DNA of 64,000 bases from Moanibacter sp965226025 (GCA_965226025.1 CBDDCD010000002.1:620001-684000), one strand, 5' to 3'; positions 44,690 through 55,122 are shown, counted from the stretch's first letter. Notes: a model not told the origin generated them from the letters alone. Program-made: numbers and translations.

Positions 44690-47232
44690 CGCCACTCGTG
44701 TTTGGGGTATCTTCCTCTCAGTTCCTTCCGGACTTGGAGATAGGAGCGGGACCAGAATTCTCCCAGGTCTGATGTAACCTGAACGACGGAGTGGTTGGGA
44801 GCGAGGATCTCGATCAGAACAGGCACCCTACCCTCTCCCAAGTCGATTTTTTCTGGTGCATCGTAAAGTTGCTCGATGGTCGCCCTCAGTACGGCTCGTC
44901 CCTCGGTATCATATTTGACCTTGGCCGAGGTTCCCTCCTTCAGACGAAAACGTTCAGGGGCGAAGGAACGGAGAAGCGCGTGCTGCTCCTCCACCAGCCA
45001 ATCGTTGAGTATCGTCCAGACCTCGCGATCTTTAATCTCCTTGTAGCTAAAGGCTCCGTAGCAGACCTGCTCCAACAGAAGCCTGCGATCGTCAGCTCCA
45101 ATCGGAGGTATCTCCGCTTCGGGAAAATGCCGGGCGGCGAAGTTGACCCGATTTATCCACCCCTCCACTTTCTCATTCCACTTCTTGAGTTTCAATCGGC
45201 CGCTCAACACCTCATCGGCGAGGATCCGGGCCGCTTCGTCTGACGAAGGATCGCTCGATTCGCTCGATTCGAGGAGAAGATCCCTGAAGCGTCTCACCCG
45301 GAGTGACAAAACCCGTCTCTGCTTCTCATCGAAATAGATCTTCTCGCCTTCAGAAAAGGATTCCGGGAACAGTTCCCGCAGCCATTCCTCCCGCACTTCG
45401 GTGTTCAGGCCCATCAGGACCGTGATCTCACCCCGGACGTCGCGCTCCTCAATCTCGGCGGGAACGAGAAGGGGCGACTCGCGAACGACGCTCTGCCGGC
45501 GCACTTCACCCTTGCGGCCACCTACCAAGTGGCACCGCAGACTGCCTCGATCCATCCGCTTGGCAAGATGGTCGGAGAATCCCACCAATAGACAGCGTTG
45601 AATGTCCTCCGCCCGAAGGGGCCCTTCCCGGTCATTCAGTCCCTGAGCCTTAGCGATACTAAGGAACTGTTTCATGATCCGACCCGCCTGGCGGGCTGCC
45701 TGCGCGTGAATTCCCCATCTCCGACAGAAGCCGGTCGCAAAATCGTGACTTCGCGCCAGATCCCAGGCCCGCAGCAGGAGGAAGAAGTCCGATTTTGCGG
45801 TCATTTCGTCGCCCAGCAATTCGTCGCGTTCGGCGGCGCGCCTCTTCTCTTCCAAGGGCAAAAGGAAACCGCGAACCTGAGTAAATGCCGCGATCAGCGT
45901 GATCGGTCTCAGACAGCCGCATCGATGGGCGGCAAGGAAGAGGCGGGAAAGCCGAGGATGGAGCGGGAAGGAAGCCATCCGCTCGCCAACTTCGGTCAGA
46001 CCGCTTCGATCCGCCCTCAATGCGCCCAGATCGTCTAGGAGCCCGAGCGCGCAGCCCAGCAACTTCTCCTCCGGCGCCTCGAACCATGGAAATTCATCCA
46101 GCCCTTGGACGCCTCCGGCGAGCAGACTCAGCGCCACCTCGGAGAGTTCCACTCTCTGAATCTCCGGTCGCTCTCGCACCGGGCGTAGAGCGTGTTCCTT
46201 TTCTCCCCACATCCGCAGACAGTATCCCGGACCCGTGCGCCCGGCACGACCGGTGCGCTGCTCGGCCGACGCCTGGCTGATTTTTTGCACCAACAGGGTA
46301 TTGATTCCACGACTGGGGTCGTAGGCCGGAATCCGTGCCAAGCCGCTGTCGATGACAACCCGAATGCCCTCTATCGTGAGAGAGGTTTCCGCCACATTCG
46401 TCGCAACCACCACCTTGCGCTTTTCAAATCGATCCATGGCCGCATCCTGTCTCTCTGGTGGCAGGTCCCCGAACAGGGGAAGAAAGACGAAGTCACGGGC
46501 CGCCGTTCCCAACTGCAATTCCTCAATTGTGCGATTGATCTCAAAAGAACCCGGCATGAAGATGAGGAAATCTCCGACCGGAAACCGCTCCACCAGCCTC
46601 CTGAAATGAAAAGCGGCCTGCTCCCAGACCGGTTTCCGTGCGACCCTTTCAGGCGCCGCCGCGTAGCCAACTTCGACCGGAAAGGTCCTTCCCTCTGAAC
46701 TGAGCGATGCGCAAGGTTCCAAAAACCGACTGAGCTGCCCCTCGTCCAAAGTGGCCGACATCACTAGAATGAAGAGGCTCTCTCTCCCCTCTTTCTGCAT
46801 CCGTAGGGCCTGTGCCAGGGTCACGTCACTGTAGAGATTCCGTTCGTGGAATTCGTCAAAAATCAAGGCCCCGGTTCTGCTGAGATCCGGATCCTCCATC
46901 AGGCGGCGAAGCAGGATGCCCTCGGTTACGTACTTGAGACGTGTCTCAGCGCAGGAGACATTCTCGAAGCGCACCTGATACCCCACCTCTTCACCCAACC
47001 GAACTCCTCTCTCCTGAGCCACTCTCTGTGCCAACATTCGAGCGGCGATGCGACGCGGCTGCAGTACCACAACATCGCCCTCCCTCACCAGCCCTTCATC
47101 AATCAGCATCTGAGGAACCTGTGTCGATTTGCCCGACCCGGTCGGCGCCCGAAGGACCAGGCGCTGATTCTCCTTCAGCGCCGCGACCAGCTTCGGTCGA
47201 ATCTCATGAATCGGTAGATCGGATGGTTTCAA
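44686..47232 (-). CDS. hrpB: ATP-dependent helicase HrpB (DEAH family)
   Basis: 848 residues, the usual size. RecA-like domain 1 has LRAPTGSGKSTQVPQML (Walker A), VVLQPRRIAARMLAQRVA, TEGILLRRL, the DEAH-type box FDEFHERN and VMSATLD. Domain 2 has FMPGSFEINRTIE, VVATNVAETSLTIEGI and QRTGRAGRTGPGYCLRMW. The HrpB-specific C-terminal region follows (WGIHAQAARQAG, RGEITVLMG, LRRSFAPERF, VLIEILAPNHSVVQVTSDLGEFW). It is an RNA/DNA helicase of uncertain role. CTAG repeats lie at both ends of the gene. Confidence 0.96.
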   Translation of the reverse strand: MKPSDLPIHEIRPKLVAALKENQRLVLRAPTGSGKSTQVPQMLIDEGLVREGDVVVLQPRRIAARMLAQRVAQERGVRLGEEVGYQVRFENVSCAETRLKYVTEGILLRRLMEDPDLSRTGALIFDEFHERNLYSDVTLAQALRMQKEGRESLFILVMSATLDEGQLSRFLEPCASLSSEGRTFPVEVGYAAAPERVARKPVWEQAAFHFRRLVERFPVGDFLIFMPGSFEINRTIEELQLGTAARDFVFLPLFGDLPPERQDAAMDRFEKRKVVVATNVAETSLTIEGIRVVIDSGLARIPAYDPSRGINTLLVQKISQASAEQRTGRAGRTGPGYCLRMWGEKEHALRPVRERPEIQRVELSEVALSLLAGGVQGLDEFPWFEAPEEKLLGCALGLLDDLGALRADRSGLTEVGERMASFPLHPRLSRLFLAAHRCGCLRPITLIAAFTQVRGFLLPLEEKRRAAERDELLGDEMTAKSDFFLLLRAWDLARSHDFATGFCRRWGIHAQAARQAGRIMKQFLSIAKAQGLNDREGPLRAEDIQRCLLVGFSDHLAKRMDRGSLRCHLVGGRKGEVRRQSVVRESPLLVPAEIEERDVRGEITVLMGLNTEVREEWLRELFPESFSEGEKIYFDEKQRRVLSLRVRRFRDLLLESSESSDPSSDEAARILADEVLSGRLKLKKWNEKVEGWINRVNFAARHFPEAEIPPIGADDRRLLLEQVCYGAFSYKEIKDREVWTILNDWLVEEQHALLRSFAPERFRLKEGTSAKVKYDTEGRAVLRATIEQLYDAPEKIDLGEGRVPVLIEILAPNHSVVQVTSDLGEFWSRSYLQVRKELRGRYPKHEWR

Positions 47233-47347
47233 CAGCAGCTAAGAATCCGTCGGACTTCTCAGATTCATTTTCTTTTTGCTAGGAGTCTGTTGGAAGATCA
47301 AATCTACCTGCACAGCAGTCGATTCACTAGGCCTGGGAGACTCCTAG
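47233..47347. repeat. CTAG-family repeats, copy 8, plus a partial arm
   Basis: 47240-47260 carries a half unit CTAAGAATCCGTCGGACTTC. 47279-47347 is a full unit, CTAGGAGTCTGTTGGAAGAT to GGGAGACTCCTAG. They lie in the divergent gap between hrpB and the hydrolase gene. Confidence 0.75.
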
Positions 47348-47377
47348 CCCTTGACCGAATTCGAACACGGGAAGAAG

Positions 47378-48601
47378 ATGGTGATAAGCTCTTCAGTAAT
47401 ATTGAAAATGCAAGAGTACTCGAGTTCGAGTACTACGATCGAACGATTGACCGGTTTCATTCTCAGTTTCGCTCTGATCTTTGCGACCTCCTTATCCCAA
47501 GCACAATACAAAGAAATCTCCGGAAATCTGGACGGCGTACTCTTCGATATCGTGGAACCGCAAAATTGGAACCGAAATCTCCTCATCTTCAACCACGGAT
47601 TGATCTTCGAGCATCTGCCTCCTTCCACCTACCTCGATCAATCGCGAGAGCCGTTTCACTCTCTCCTCGAGGACGGTTGGCTTCTTTCCGCCAGCAGCTA
47701 CCGCCGGAACGGACTGATCGTCGGCGACGCCGTCGAAGACGTTCTTCGCCTCCTCAAGCATCTCCGCGAGGGATTCGGATGCCCACGGAACATATTCTTT
47801 ATCGGCGAATCCATGGGGGGAGCGGTTACCTTGAGGCTCTTGGAGGAACATCCAGGTCAATTTCAAGGCGCCCTCGTCCTCGGTCGAGGTCTCCTGATTG
47901 ACGACCCCGATTCTCCATATTCCTTCACCTATCGGCCGGAAGCACCGGTTCTCTTCTTGAGCAATGTTTCGGAGATCGATCAGGCGCGGGAATATGTCGC
48001 CAGGGCCGCGGAACGGGGAGTGAAACTCGCTCTCTGGGAAGTAAAGCGCGAGGGACACGTCAATCTTAACCGCGCCGAATTCCTCGCCGCCGCCCAGGCC
48101 CTCTTCCAATGGGCGGAGGGTCACGAGATTACCTTTAAAAGGGACGCAACCATCACCCCGGAGGAGGACCCCAGCACCGCACGATTCGCAGAAGGCGGCG
48201 CCTACGGCAGCGTTCGCAGTATTGATCCCACCTTCGGGAACCTATTCACTTCCTTCGTCAGAAACGATTGGGCAAGACTCGGAATTGCCATGGGTCAGAT
48301 CTTCAACCTGAGCATCAATGAGGAAGTCTACCAAGCCTCCCTCGTCTCAACCTATTCCGATGTCCCCCGGGGCGATTGGCTCGCTTTCCCCGCTGCCGAT
48401 GGCACCTACACCATAGCGATCAATTTCGACAGCGCCGCCCACCGGTCAGGAGTGTCCGAACCAAGCCACCCTATCTTCATCTCAAAACCGCAGCGCCCGC
48501 TTGATCCTCATTCGCATAGCGAACCAATCAGCGAAGAGTCGGTCATCCCGCTACCTCCCCAACTCCAACCGAAAAGCGAATCGAAATCCAAAGATCTGTA
48601 G
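47378..48601 (+). CDS. Exported alpha/beta hydrolase fused to a SAM-hydroxide-adenosyltransferase-type C-terminal domain
   Basis: About 407 residues. The signal segment is LTGFILSFALIFATSLSQAQ; ATG 47378 is chosen, with ATG 47408 possible. Residues about 60-260 are an alpha/beta hydrolase: LLIFNHGLIF, nucleophile motif IGESMGGAV, PVLFLSNVSEIDQ, and a late His in KREGHVNLN. Residues about 275-370 (YGSVRSIDPTFGNLFTSFV, STYSDVPRGDWLAFPAADGTYTIAINFDSAAHRSGV) look like the C-terminal beta-barrel of the DUF62 / SAM_HAT family, normally paired with a different N-terminal domain. The Ser- and Pro-rich tail is unlike either. The stop TAG lies in the CTGTAGTGG repeat. The substrate is unknown. Confidence 0.75.
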   Translation: MVISSSVILKMQEYSSSSTTIERLTGFILSFALIFATSLSQAQYKEISGNLDGVLFDIVEPQNWNRNLLIFNHGLIFEHLPPSTYLDQSREPFHSLLEDGWLLSASSYRRNGLIVGDAVEDVLRLLKHLREGFGCPRNIFFIGESMGGAVTLRLLEEHPGQFQGALVLGRGLLIDDPDSPYSFTYRPEAPVLFLSNVSEIDQAREYVARAAERGVKLALWEVKREGHVNLNRAEFLAAAQALFQWAEGHEITFKRDATITPEEDPSTARFAEGGAYGSVRSIDPTFGNLFTSFVRNDWARLGIAMGQIFNLSINEEVYQASLVSTYSDVPRGDWLAFPAADGTYTIAINFDSAAHRSGVSEPSHPIFISKPQRPLDPHSHSEPISEESVIPLPPQLQPKSESKSKDL

Positions 48602-48668
48602 TGGTGACCTTCGGCCTTCTATCAACGACTTAGGTCAAGAACAGCCTCCATTTGAGAAAGTCGGGCCA
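48596..48668. repeat. 73-bp dispersed repeat, copy 1
   Basis: CTGTAGTGGTGACCTTCGGC... matches 55123-55195 (CTGTAGTGTAGACCTTTGGC...) at most positions, including CTATCAACGACTTA and TTGAGAAAG. It contains the TAG stop of the hydrolase gene. Confidence 0.8.
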
Positions 48669-48702
48669 CAGACTCAGAGTAACGACAAGACGGTAAAGAA
48701 AA

Positions 48703-48724
48703 GGCCGAACACACGGGTTCGGCC
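48703..48724. terminator. Hairpin, probable terminator
   Basis: GGCCGAAC-ACACGG-GTTCGGCC forms a perfect 8-bp stem flanked by AAGAAAA and CTTCCT. It lies between the hydrolase and hsp20 genes, which converge. Confidence 0.6.
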
Positions 48725-48778
48725 CTTCCTACTGATCGGTTGGCAAACTGGAAATCTTCATAGATTTCCAGCCTAGAA

Positions 48779-48880
48779 AGATGTCGGTCGCCGAATCCGA
48801 GGCGAACCACGAACGATCCGACCTGGCTAACCCCGCTGAACGGGGCGACCAATTCAGAACTGCGCGACCGACAGATATCT
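48779..48880. repeat. GATGTCGGTCG inverted repeat near the end of hsp20
   Basis: AAGATGTCGGTCGCCGA at the left pairs loosely with TGCGCGACCGACAGATATC at the right; a related form of the CTGTCGG repeat family. It ends at the hsp20 stop. Confidence 0.55.
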
Positions 48881-49307
48881 AATTGATCACAATCACCTTT
48901 GGCTTCCGCTCTTCCGGTTTCGGTAAGGACACGGTTAAGACACCGTCCCTCAGATTCGCCTTCACCTTGTCCGCTCTCACTTCCTCCGGGACTCTTATCG
49001 CCCGACTGAATGAGATCGAAATCTCCTCCTCATTTCGCTTTTCCTTACGCTCCCCTTTCAGCGCGATCACGGAGTCACTCAATTCCAGGGAGATGTCCTC
49101 TTTCTTCACTCCCGGCACCTCGAAGCGAACAACGTAATCATCGCCCTCTTCGCTCAATCTCACCGCCGGCCGGCGTGTTCCATTGCTGGGTTCGGTCCGA
49201 GCAAACTGTCGCGGGCTCAGCCCAAAGTTGGCAAACGCATCATCAAACCACCGGTCGATCCCGACGAAACGGTCAGATTTCGGTTCTCTGTATCGTATTA
49301 GGTTCAT
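48879..49307 (-). CDS. Small heat-shock protein (Hsp20/alpha-crystallin)
   Basis: 142 residues from ATG 49307, chosen because AAGGAGA lies eight bases upstream; the reading from 49394 adds a sequence unlike the family. It is an ATP-independent holdase that binds unfolding proteins. The alpha-crystallin domain runs from about 45 (RRPAVRLSEEGDDYVVRFEVPGVKKEDISLELSDSVIALKGERK) to IRVPEEVRADKVKANLRDGVLTVSLPK, which includes the A-x-x-x-n-G-V-L motif, and the IXI-like tail is KVIVIN. The N-terminus has FDDAFANF. A candidate -10 box and an upstream palindrome are seen. Confidence 0.95.
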   Translation of the reverse strand: MNLIRYREPKSDRFVGIDRWFDDAFANFGLSPRQFARTEPSNGTRRPAVRLSEEGDDYVVRFEVPGVKKEDISLELSDSVIALKGERKEKRNEEEISISFSRAIRVPEEVRADKVKANLRDGVLTVSLPKPEERKPKVIVIN

Positions 49308-49405
49308 CTTAGTTTCTCCTTTTCTGTTGTCTGTTTTGTTTCTCTGATCTGGATTTTCGATTTTCTGAAACGGGTAATGCACACAAGATGCCAAGTTCGA
49401 GGTTC

Positions 49406-49483
49406 ATTATAAACAATTGATCATCAGATAGTTGAGTTAATGATCTAATCGCCAAACTGTGCCATTATGACTCATTATGGCAC
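49406..49483 (-). promoter_or_regulatory. hsp20: Candidate hsp20 promoter and upstream operator-like palindrome
   Basis: On the minus strand TATAAT lies at 49406-49411, about 100 bp before the hsp20 start. About 50 bp further upstream, 49459-49483 is a near-perfect 25-bp palindrome, GTGCCAT-ATGA-TCAT-ATGGCAC with two central mismatches. This could bind a dimeric regulator. The -35 is not convincing. Confidence 0.4.
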
Positions 49484-49646
49484 GGGCCTCCTTTTCAGCT
49501 CCTCGATGAGCCAAAGTGTCCCACTTCCTGATTCTCACGCCGCCCCAACTTTCGCAGAATGTTGGTCAAGGAAGCTGTCCGTGTTCAGTCCGTAGGAAAG
49601 TCACGAAAGCTCCAAGACATTCGTTACTTCCGCAGATATCGAGACA

Positions 49647-49931
49647 TCAATCCGACCGATTCCTAAGTTGCACCAGAGTCGCTCCCCAGCCTCCTCCAAA
49701 TTCGTCGGCCAATCTGAAATGATCGACAATCGGCGACTTTCCAAGTTCGGAATGGACGATCTTGCGCAGAGTTCCGGTACCTTTCCCATGCACAATCCTT
49801 ACCCTGAGGATTTCCTTTTCCAGGCAGGCCTCGAGATACTCATTAACAAGGTCCCGTACCTCGGAGGGATTAAAGGTGTGCAGATCCAGAGTGCCGTCAA
49901 TCGGCAGCTCGTAAGATTCCTCCTCCTTCAT
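49647..49931 (-). CDS. Small MutS-related (Smr) domain protein
   Basis: 94 residues, consisting of little more than an Smr domain. Motifs are TLDLHTFNPSEVRDLVNEYLEAC, with the LDLH motif, and the HGKGTGTLRKIVHSEL box, then the glycine-rich C-terminus FGGGWGATLVQLR. Smr domains are nucleases acting on nucleic-acid structures and, in recent work on the family, on stalled translation complexes. The gene stands alone; an insertion-sequence nest begins 70 bp beyond its start. Confidence 0.92.
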   Translation of the reverse strand: MKEEESYELPIDGTLDLHTFNPSEVRDLVNEYLEACLEKEILRVRIVHGKGTGTLRKIVHSELGKSPIVDHFRLADEFGGGWGATLVQLRNRSD

Positions 49932-50300
49932 TAGACCGGATTCGCACGACTCAAAACGAGACGCAGAAGATCGCCAGGCGTGATTCGTTAAATTTCTACG
50001 TTAGAGGCTGTCCCAAATCCGAGAGGATTTGGGTGGAAGCCTGATACCGATATCAATCTTCGTCACGTTATGTAGACCACGACATGCCTTCCGTCCTCGG
50101 TAGCTTACCTTTTATCCGTTATGCACCTTTCCAGCACCCTTCCTCTCGCTTTGAGTCGATAGTTCTCCCAAGGAAGCGCCTCTGACTCGATTCTTGGATC
50201 CCTATGCCGCCTGCGTTGCCTCTTTCTCATGTTCTTGCGCAAGTCTCTGCGCGATTTTCCATAGATTGTGGGACAGAACCGACCAGGCCACGCTAAGGTT

Positions 50301-52651
50301 CAGAACTCGCTATTATGCGGGTTGTCGGGGTGGGTAGAATCGCAAGTAGAATTCCCGACTTTTAACGAGAGAAAGAAAACGGTAGGCTTCTCCTTCGAAG
50401 AACTAATTCGAAGAAAATGGAGAAACCTACCGAGCAAGAAGAGTCCTGCCTACAATGCCTCCTTGGGGTAGACAAGCGTAATCCCTGCCTGACGGTCTAT
50501 CGGGACCTGAGCAAAGGCCAATTGCAGGTCTATTACGGCCATGAGCTATTGGAAGTGGTGGGGGACGATCGCGAGCAGGTTGGATTCAAGATTCTGGTGG
50601 GACGGCTCTATAATGCGGGGTTGAAGATAGGGTGCTTACAGAGACAATTTGAGGTTGACCCCAAGACGATGAAGCGGTGGGGCGAGGCCCTGCAAAGTGG
50701 CGATGCCGAAACCCTGGGCCGGGTGTTGGCGGGGCGCCGGTGGCATCGCAAATTGACCCGGGAAATACGGAGTTTTGTGCGGGTGCGCTTTTTTGAGATC
50801 TATGAGCAGAGCCGGTACGCTTACAGCAAGAAGATACGCGGTGAGATCGAGGAGGTGTTCGCAGTCAGCCTCAGTGGGGAAACCCTGCGCCCTTTGTTTA
50901 AGGAGCTCAAAGAGGCCTTGGCCAAGGAGGCCGAGCAGAGGAGGGGGCAAAATCGGGAGACTGCCTGGGATTCTCCCAAGGGTTCACCCTTGCAGGCAGA
51001 GCAGGAGCAAGCAGAAAACAAGGCCGAAGGCGAAGAGGAGAATCGCAAGGAGTCTCCCGATTTTACCACGGGCAGTTCCGAATCGGTGCAGTGGTGTCGA
51101 CATTTAGGGGTGCTGGTATTCAGTGAAGGGCTCGGGCAAGTGGCTCAGATAGATGGCGAAGAGGGCTGGCTTTTGAAGCAATGGCTGGCCTGCGCGCTGT
51201 TGGCCGCGGTGAATATCGAGCAGAGCAAACTGCTCGATCTGGAAGACCTGCAAAAGCTCATCGGGCGAGTCCTCTATACGCCCCATCTGCAACGCCAAAG
51301 GCTCAGCGCCCTGGCCCATGAAGCGCTTTTAAGAGCGATCCTCAGGGTGAACGCGAGGAACCTGAATGCTTCTTGTGAGCAGAGCTTTTATTATGATCCG
51401 CACACCAAACATTACACCGGCATGAGCAAGCTCCTGGCGGGCTGGTGTCCCACCATCCGTTTGGCCGACAAAGCGCTTCACAGCGATTTTATTCATACCC
51501 TGAAGGGCTCTCCGGTCTATTTTGCCAGCACCGACAACTACGAGGATATAAGGAAACGGTTTATCCCCAACTGCGAAGCGATGCTCGAATTGGTAGAGGT
51601 GCCTGCGGATAAGAAGGTGAGCATTTACGTGGACCGGGCGATCGCCGCGGACTGGTTTTACGAAGCCATCCTGGAGCATCCTCAACTCGAAATCATCACC
51701 TGGGAAAAAGGTTTCAAGGCCAGCCCCTGCAACGGATCGACGGACAACTGCGCCTGCTGCGCCCCAGAAACCATGCCGAAGATCTCCAGGAGTATTATCT
51801 TTGCTATCAGCGGGGCCCGTGGAAAAAGAATCCTCATCTTACCCAATGGGTGGTGGAAGCGACCAATCCCAGAAATCAAACCATTACGGTGAGCATCTTA
51901 GGGACCGACCCAAAAGCCCCCGATGAAGCAGTCCTCAAAGGGATGTTCAGTCGCTGGATTCAGGAGAATGATTTCAAATACCTCGATAAGTACTTTGGGA
52001 TTAATCAGATCACCTCTTATCGCACCATCCACTACCAGCGCTTAGCCCAACACCTTGAGGATAGGCAGGAGAAAAGCGGTGCCGCTAAAGCACTCCTGAA
52101 GCAGAAAACCCAATCCACCGAAGCATTGAAAAGACTGCTCCTGGCCGAACATGCCCATCCGGGCCAAAGCACCTCAAGGAGCGCCATGATCGCTCGCCTC
52201 GATCACAAGCTCAATGCCCTCCAACTCGAAGGGGAGCAAATCGAGACCGAATGCTCGCGCCTGGAGCGACTCATTGAGCAGAACTATGTCCGCCTGGACA
52301 CCTCCAACAAATCCATCATGGATGCCTTGAAAATCCTCGCCCGCAATAGTTTCTACAAGCAGTTTGAACCCTTTAAAGAAGGCTACGACAACTATCTGTT
52401 TCGCAATCTGACTCACTGCGACGGCGCCCTCATAGAGAGGGGCGCAACCGTCGAAGCGCATCTATTCCCAACCGCAAACTATTCCCCTCATTTGCAGCAA
52501 GTCGTGATTGAGTACCTCCAGACTCTCAACCAGAACCCGCTCCTGATGCCCGACCGCTCGGGCCGAACCATTACCTTCCAACTCGGCTATAAATCGAGAT
52601 TTAAACTTGCGATTGCATAGCTCCTTTAAAGGGGCAAGATAGTGAGGTCTG
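50301..52651 (+). mobile_element. Insertion sequence B (2351 bp) inside insertion sequence A
   Basis: Flanked by 6-bp duplications AAGGTT at 50295-50300 and 52652-52657. Inverted ends read CAGAACTCGCTATTATGC and CAGACCTCACTATCTTGC. It carries one long transposase gene on the plus strand. Confidence 0.92.
50417..52620 (+). pseudogene. Long transposase of insertion sequence B, frameshifted
   Basis: Frame one (50417 to about 51720) encodes the N-terminus, with helix-turn-helix-like sequence (LQRQFEVDPKTMKRWGEAL) and candidate catalytic parts FYYDPHTKHYTGMSK, SIYVDRAIAADWF and ITWEKGFKA. Near 51720 the frame shifts (CCCCTGC region) and continues as LQRIDGQLRLLRP... through VEATNPRNQTITVSIL to LGYKSRFKLAIA at 52620. 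Reconstructed length is about 735 residues, unusually long. I cannot assign the family with confidence. Confidence 0.8.
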
Positions 52652-53179
52652 AAGGTTACGGTTGTCAAAGCCTTTGCTGCGTATCTTGCCCCCGTGCCAT
52701 CGGTTCTTGAGCACTCCGATCCGGCCTTCGGTGCTCCCTCGTCGTCGCTGCAACCGGACAAAGCGCGGCTCCTCCATCCGCTCCTTGAGCTCTTGTGGAT
52801 TGCGGGGCGTAAGGGCGTCAAAAATCCCCTCTGCCTGGAGCCGCTTGCTGGCCGCCTTCGAGGCATAGCCCCGATCCCCACTGATCGCTTCGATCTTCTC
52901 CTCTAAAGCGAAGCCCTTTTGCCTCTCCAGACTTTCCCAAAGCTGCTTCAATTCGCTCGGGGCCTGCCCCCCATACAGTTTCCAGTCCAACAGATATCCC
53001 TCTGCGCTCTCGCATAAATAAAGGGTGTTGCCAAACTCCACCTCCCGATCTGCCTTGCCTCGCACGATGACGTCAATCTCAGGTTCGTAGGCGCTCAGGA
53101 TCTTCTCCTCATTCTTCACCTGCCGCCCCCCTATGATCCGTTCGTGCGCCTGTTTCATGACCTGCGGTATCTGCTCTAA

Positions 53180-55122
53180 CCCTACTTGACCAACTCAACT
53201 TCCGAAACGGTTTTTTTCGGGGGTAGTAGGGCTCAGGAGGCGCATCAACAGTAGAGGTGGGTTGGCAAAACCGCCTGTAGTGTAGACCTACGCTCTTCCC
53301 AGGGCGGGATTTTTTCGTATAATGGTGGGCCATCATGTTTCTGAGGTGTAATCGTCGGCGCAAAGATGGCAAAGAGCACTACTATTGGAATATCGTTGAG
53401 AACAAGCGTGTCAGCGGGGGGCGGGTGGTCCAAAGACAGGTCCTCTACCTTGGAGAGATCAACGATAGCCAACACGAAGCGTGGCGCAAGAGCATCGAGA
53501 TTTTCGAAGAGGGCAGGGAAAGACCCGAACAGGTGGCGCTGTTTCCGGAAGATCGTGCCCCGCCTGTGGGCGACGAAAGTATTGTTAGAATACGGCTCAA
53601 AGATCTCAGGATCGAGAAGCCGCGGCAATGGGGAGGGTGCTGGCTTGGGTGCGTTCTATATGAGCAGTTGGGACTGGGAGAATTCTGACGGGAGCGTCTC
53701 AGACCCTCCCGTCAGGGTACCCGCTGGGCCCATGTGCTGCAGACCCTGGTGGTTTACCGGCTGATGGCACCGGGAAGCGAGTGGCGGCTGCATCGGGAAT
53801 GGTATGAGCGAAGCGCGATGGGCGATCTGATGGGGGAAGACTTTGGGATCGCCGAGAAGAACACGCTCTATCGCTGCCACGATCGATTGCTCAGGCACAA
53901 GAAGGCCCTGTTCAGGCACCTGACCGAGAGGTGGAGCGATCTGTTCAATGCCCGTTACGAGATTTTGCTATACGATCTGACGAGCACCTATTTTGAGTGC
54001 GATCCGAACCAGGAGCCGGCGGCCTCGAGCCGACTGCGCAAGTTCGGCTACAGCCGCGATAAGCGACCTGACTGCGTGCAAGTGGTGATCGCCCTGGTGG
54101 TGACTTGTGAGGGCTTGCCGATTGCCTATGAGGTACTTCCGGGTAACACGCAGGATAAAACCACCTTAAAAGATTTTCTTTCTCGGGTGGAAGAGAACTA
54201 CGGTAAGGCGAACCGGGTGTGGGTGATGGATCGGGGCATTCCGACCGAGGAAGTCTTGCAACAGATGCGCCAAAGCGAACCCAGGATCCACTATCTGGTG
54301 GGTACCCCGCGCTCCTGGCTGGGTCGCTTCGAGCAGTCGTTGCTGCAGAAGGATTGGAAGCAGTTGCGTCCCGGTATCGAGGTGAAACTCCTCAGCGAGG
54401 GAGGTGAAACCTACGTTCTGGCTAAAAGCGACGATCGGGTGCGCAAAGAAAAAAACATGCGCCTGCGTCGTTTACGCCGTCTTATCGAGGCGCTCAAGAA
54501 GCTGCGTGAGAGCAAACGGCGCTACCAACGCGATACCATCCTGATCAAACTGGGCGAAGCCAAAAAGGAGGCCGGTCCCCGGATCTTTGGATTACTCGAC
54601 ATCGAGATCGCCCCCAAGGGCGCCCCCACTGAAAAGCCGCCTTTGAGCTTCCGGTTGAACTTAAAAAAATACCGCCAAGCCTATCGCCGCGAAGGCCGCT
54701 ATCTGTTGCGCAGCACCCTCAGTGCCGAGAACCCCGAGCAACTCTGGCGCCTTTACCTGCAGCTCACTGAGATCGAGCAAGTCTTCAAGGAAATCAAGAA
54801 CGACCTTTCCATCCGCCCCATCCATCATCAGAGAGATGATCGCATCGAGGCGCACATCTTTATCAGCTTCCTTGCTTACTCTCTGTGGGTCACCCTGAAA
54901 CGTCGACTCTACCCGATGGCTCCGGGACTGACCCCAGCCGAGGTGCTCTCCAAAATGGCGGCCATCCAAATGCTCGATGTGAAACTGCCCACCACCGACG
55001 GACGCACCGTTGTGCTTACCCGTTACACCGAGCCCGGTGAGGACCAAAAGCTACTACTGAACCGGTTACACCTCGAACTTCCTCCCCAACCACCCCCCCA
55101 AATCGAATCCAAATAACCCCTC
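53180..55122 (+). mobile_element. Insertion sequence C (IS1634 type) inserted in A
   Basis: Begins CCCTACTTGACCAACTCAAC where insertion sequence A is cut. It ends shortly after its transposase stop at 55116, at or just before the CTGTAGTG repeat. A 5' fragment of the same element lies at 30450-30862. I cannot define the right end exactly. Confidence 0.8.
53335..55116 (+). pseudogene. IS1634-family transposase with an internal opal codon
   Basis: 593 codons in one frame, interrupted only by TGA at 53686-53688 (LGLGEF-stop-RERLRPSRQGTRWAHVLQTLV). TGG Trp is the probable original. Upstream, MFLRCNRRRKDGKEHYYWN is the usual start; downstream are the catalytic YDLTSTYFEC, VWVMDRGIPTEEV and EIEQVFKEIKNDLSIRPIHH followed by EAHIFISFLAYSLW. 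Apart from the stop the protein is complete. Confidence 0.9.

Larger units (their letters stand above)
50004..53179 (-). mobile_element. Insertion sequence A, second copy, split by B and truncated by C
   Basis: 50004-50300 equals the left end of the copy at 15126. After the interrupting element B, 52652-53179 continues the same sequence (transposase C-terminal part on the minus strand, frame intact) and stops at a point matching about 15946, where element C begins. About 1 kb of A including the transposase start is missing. Confidence 0.92.
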
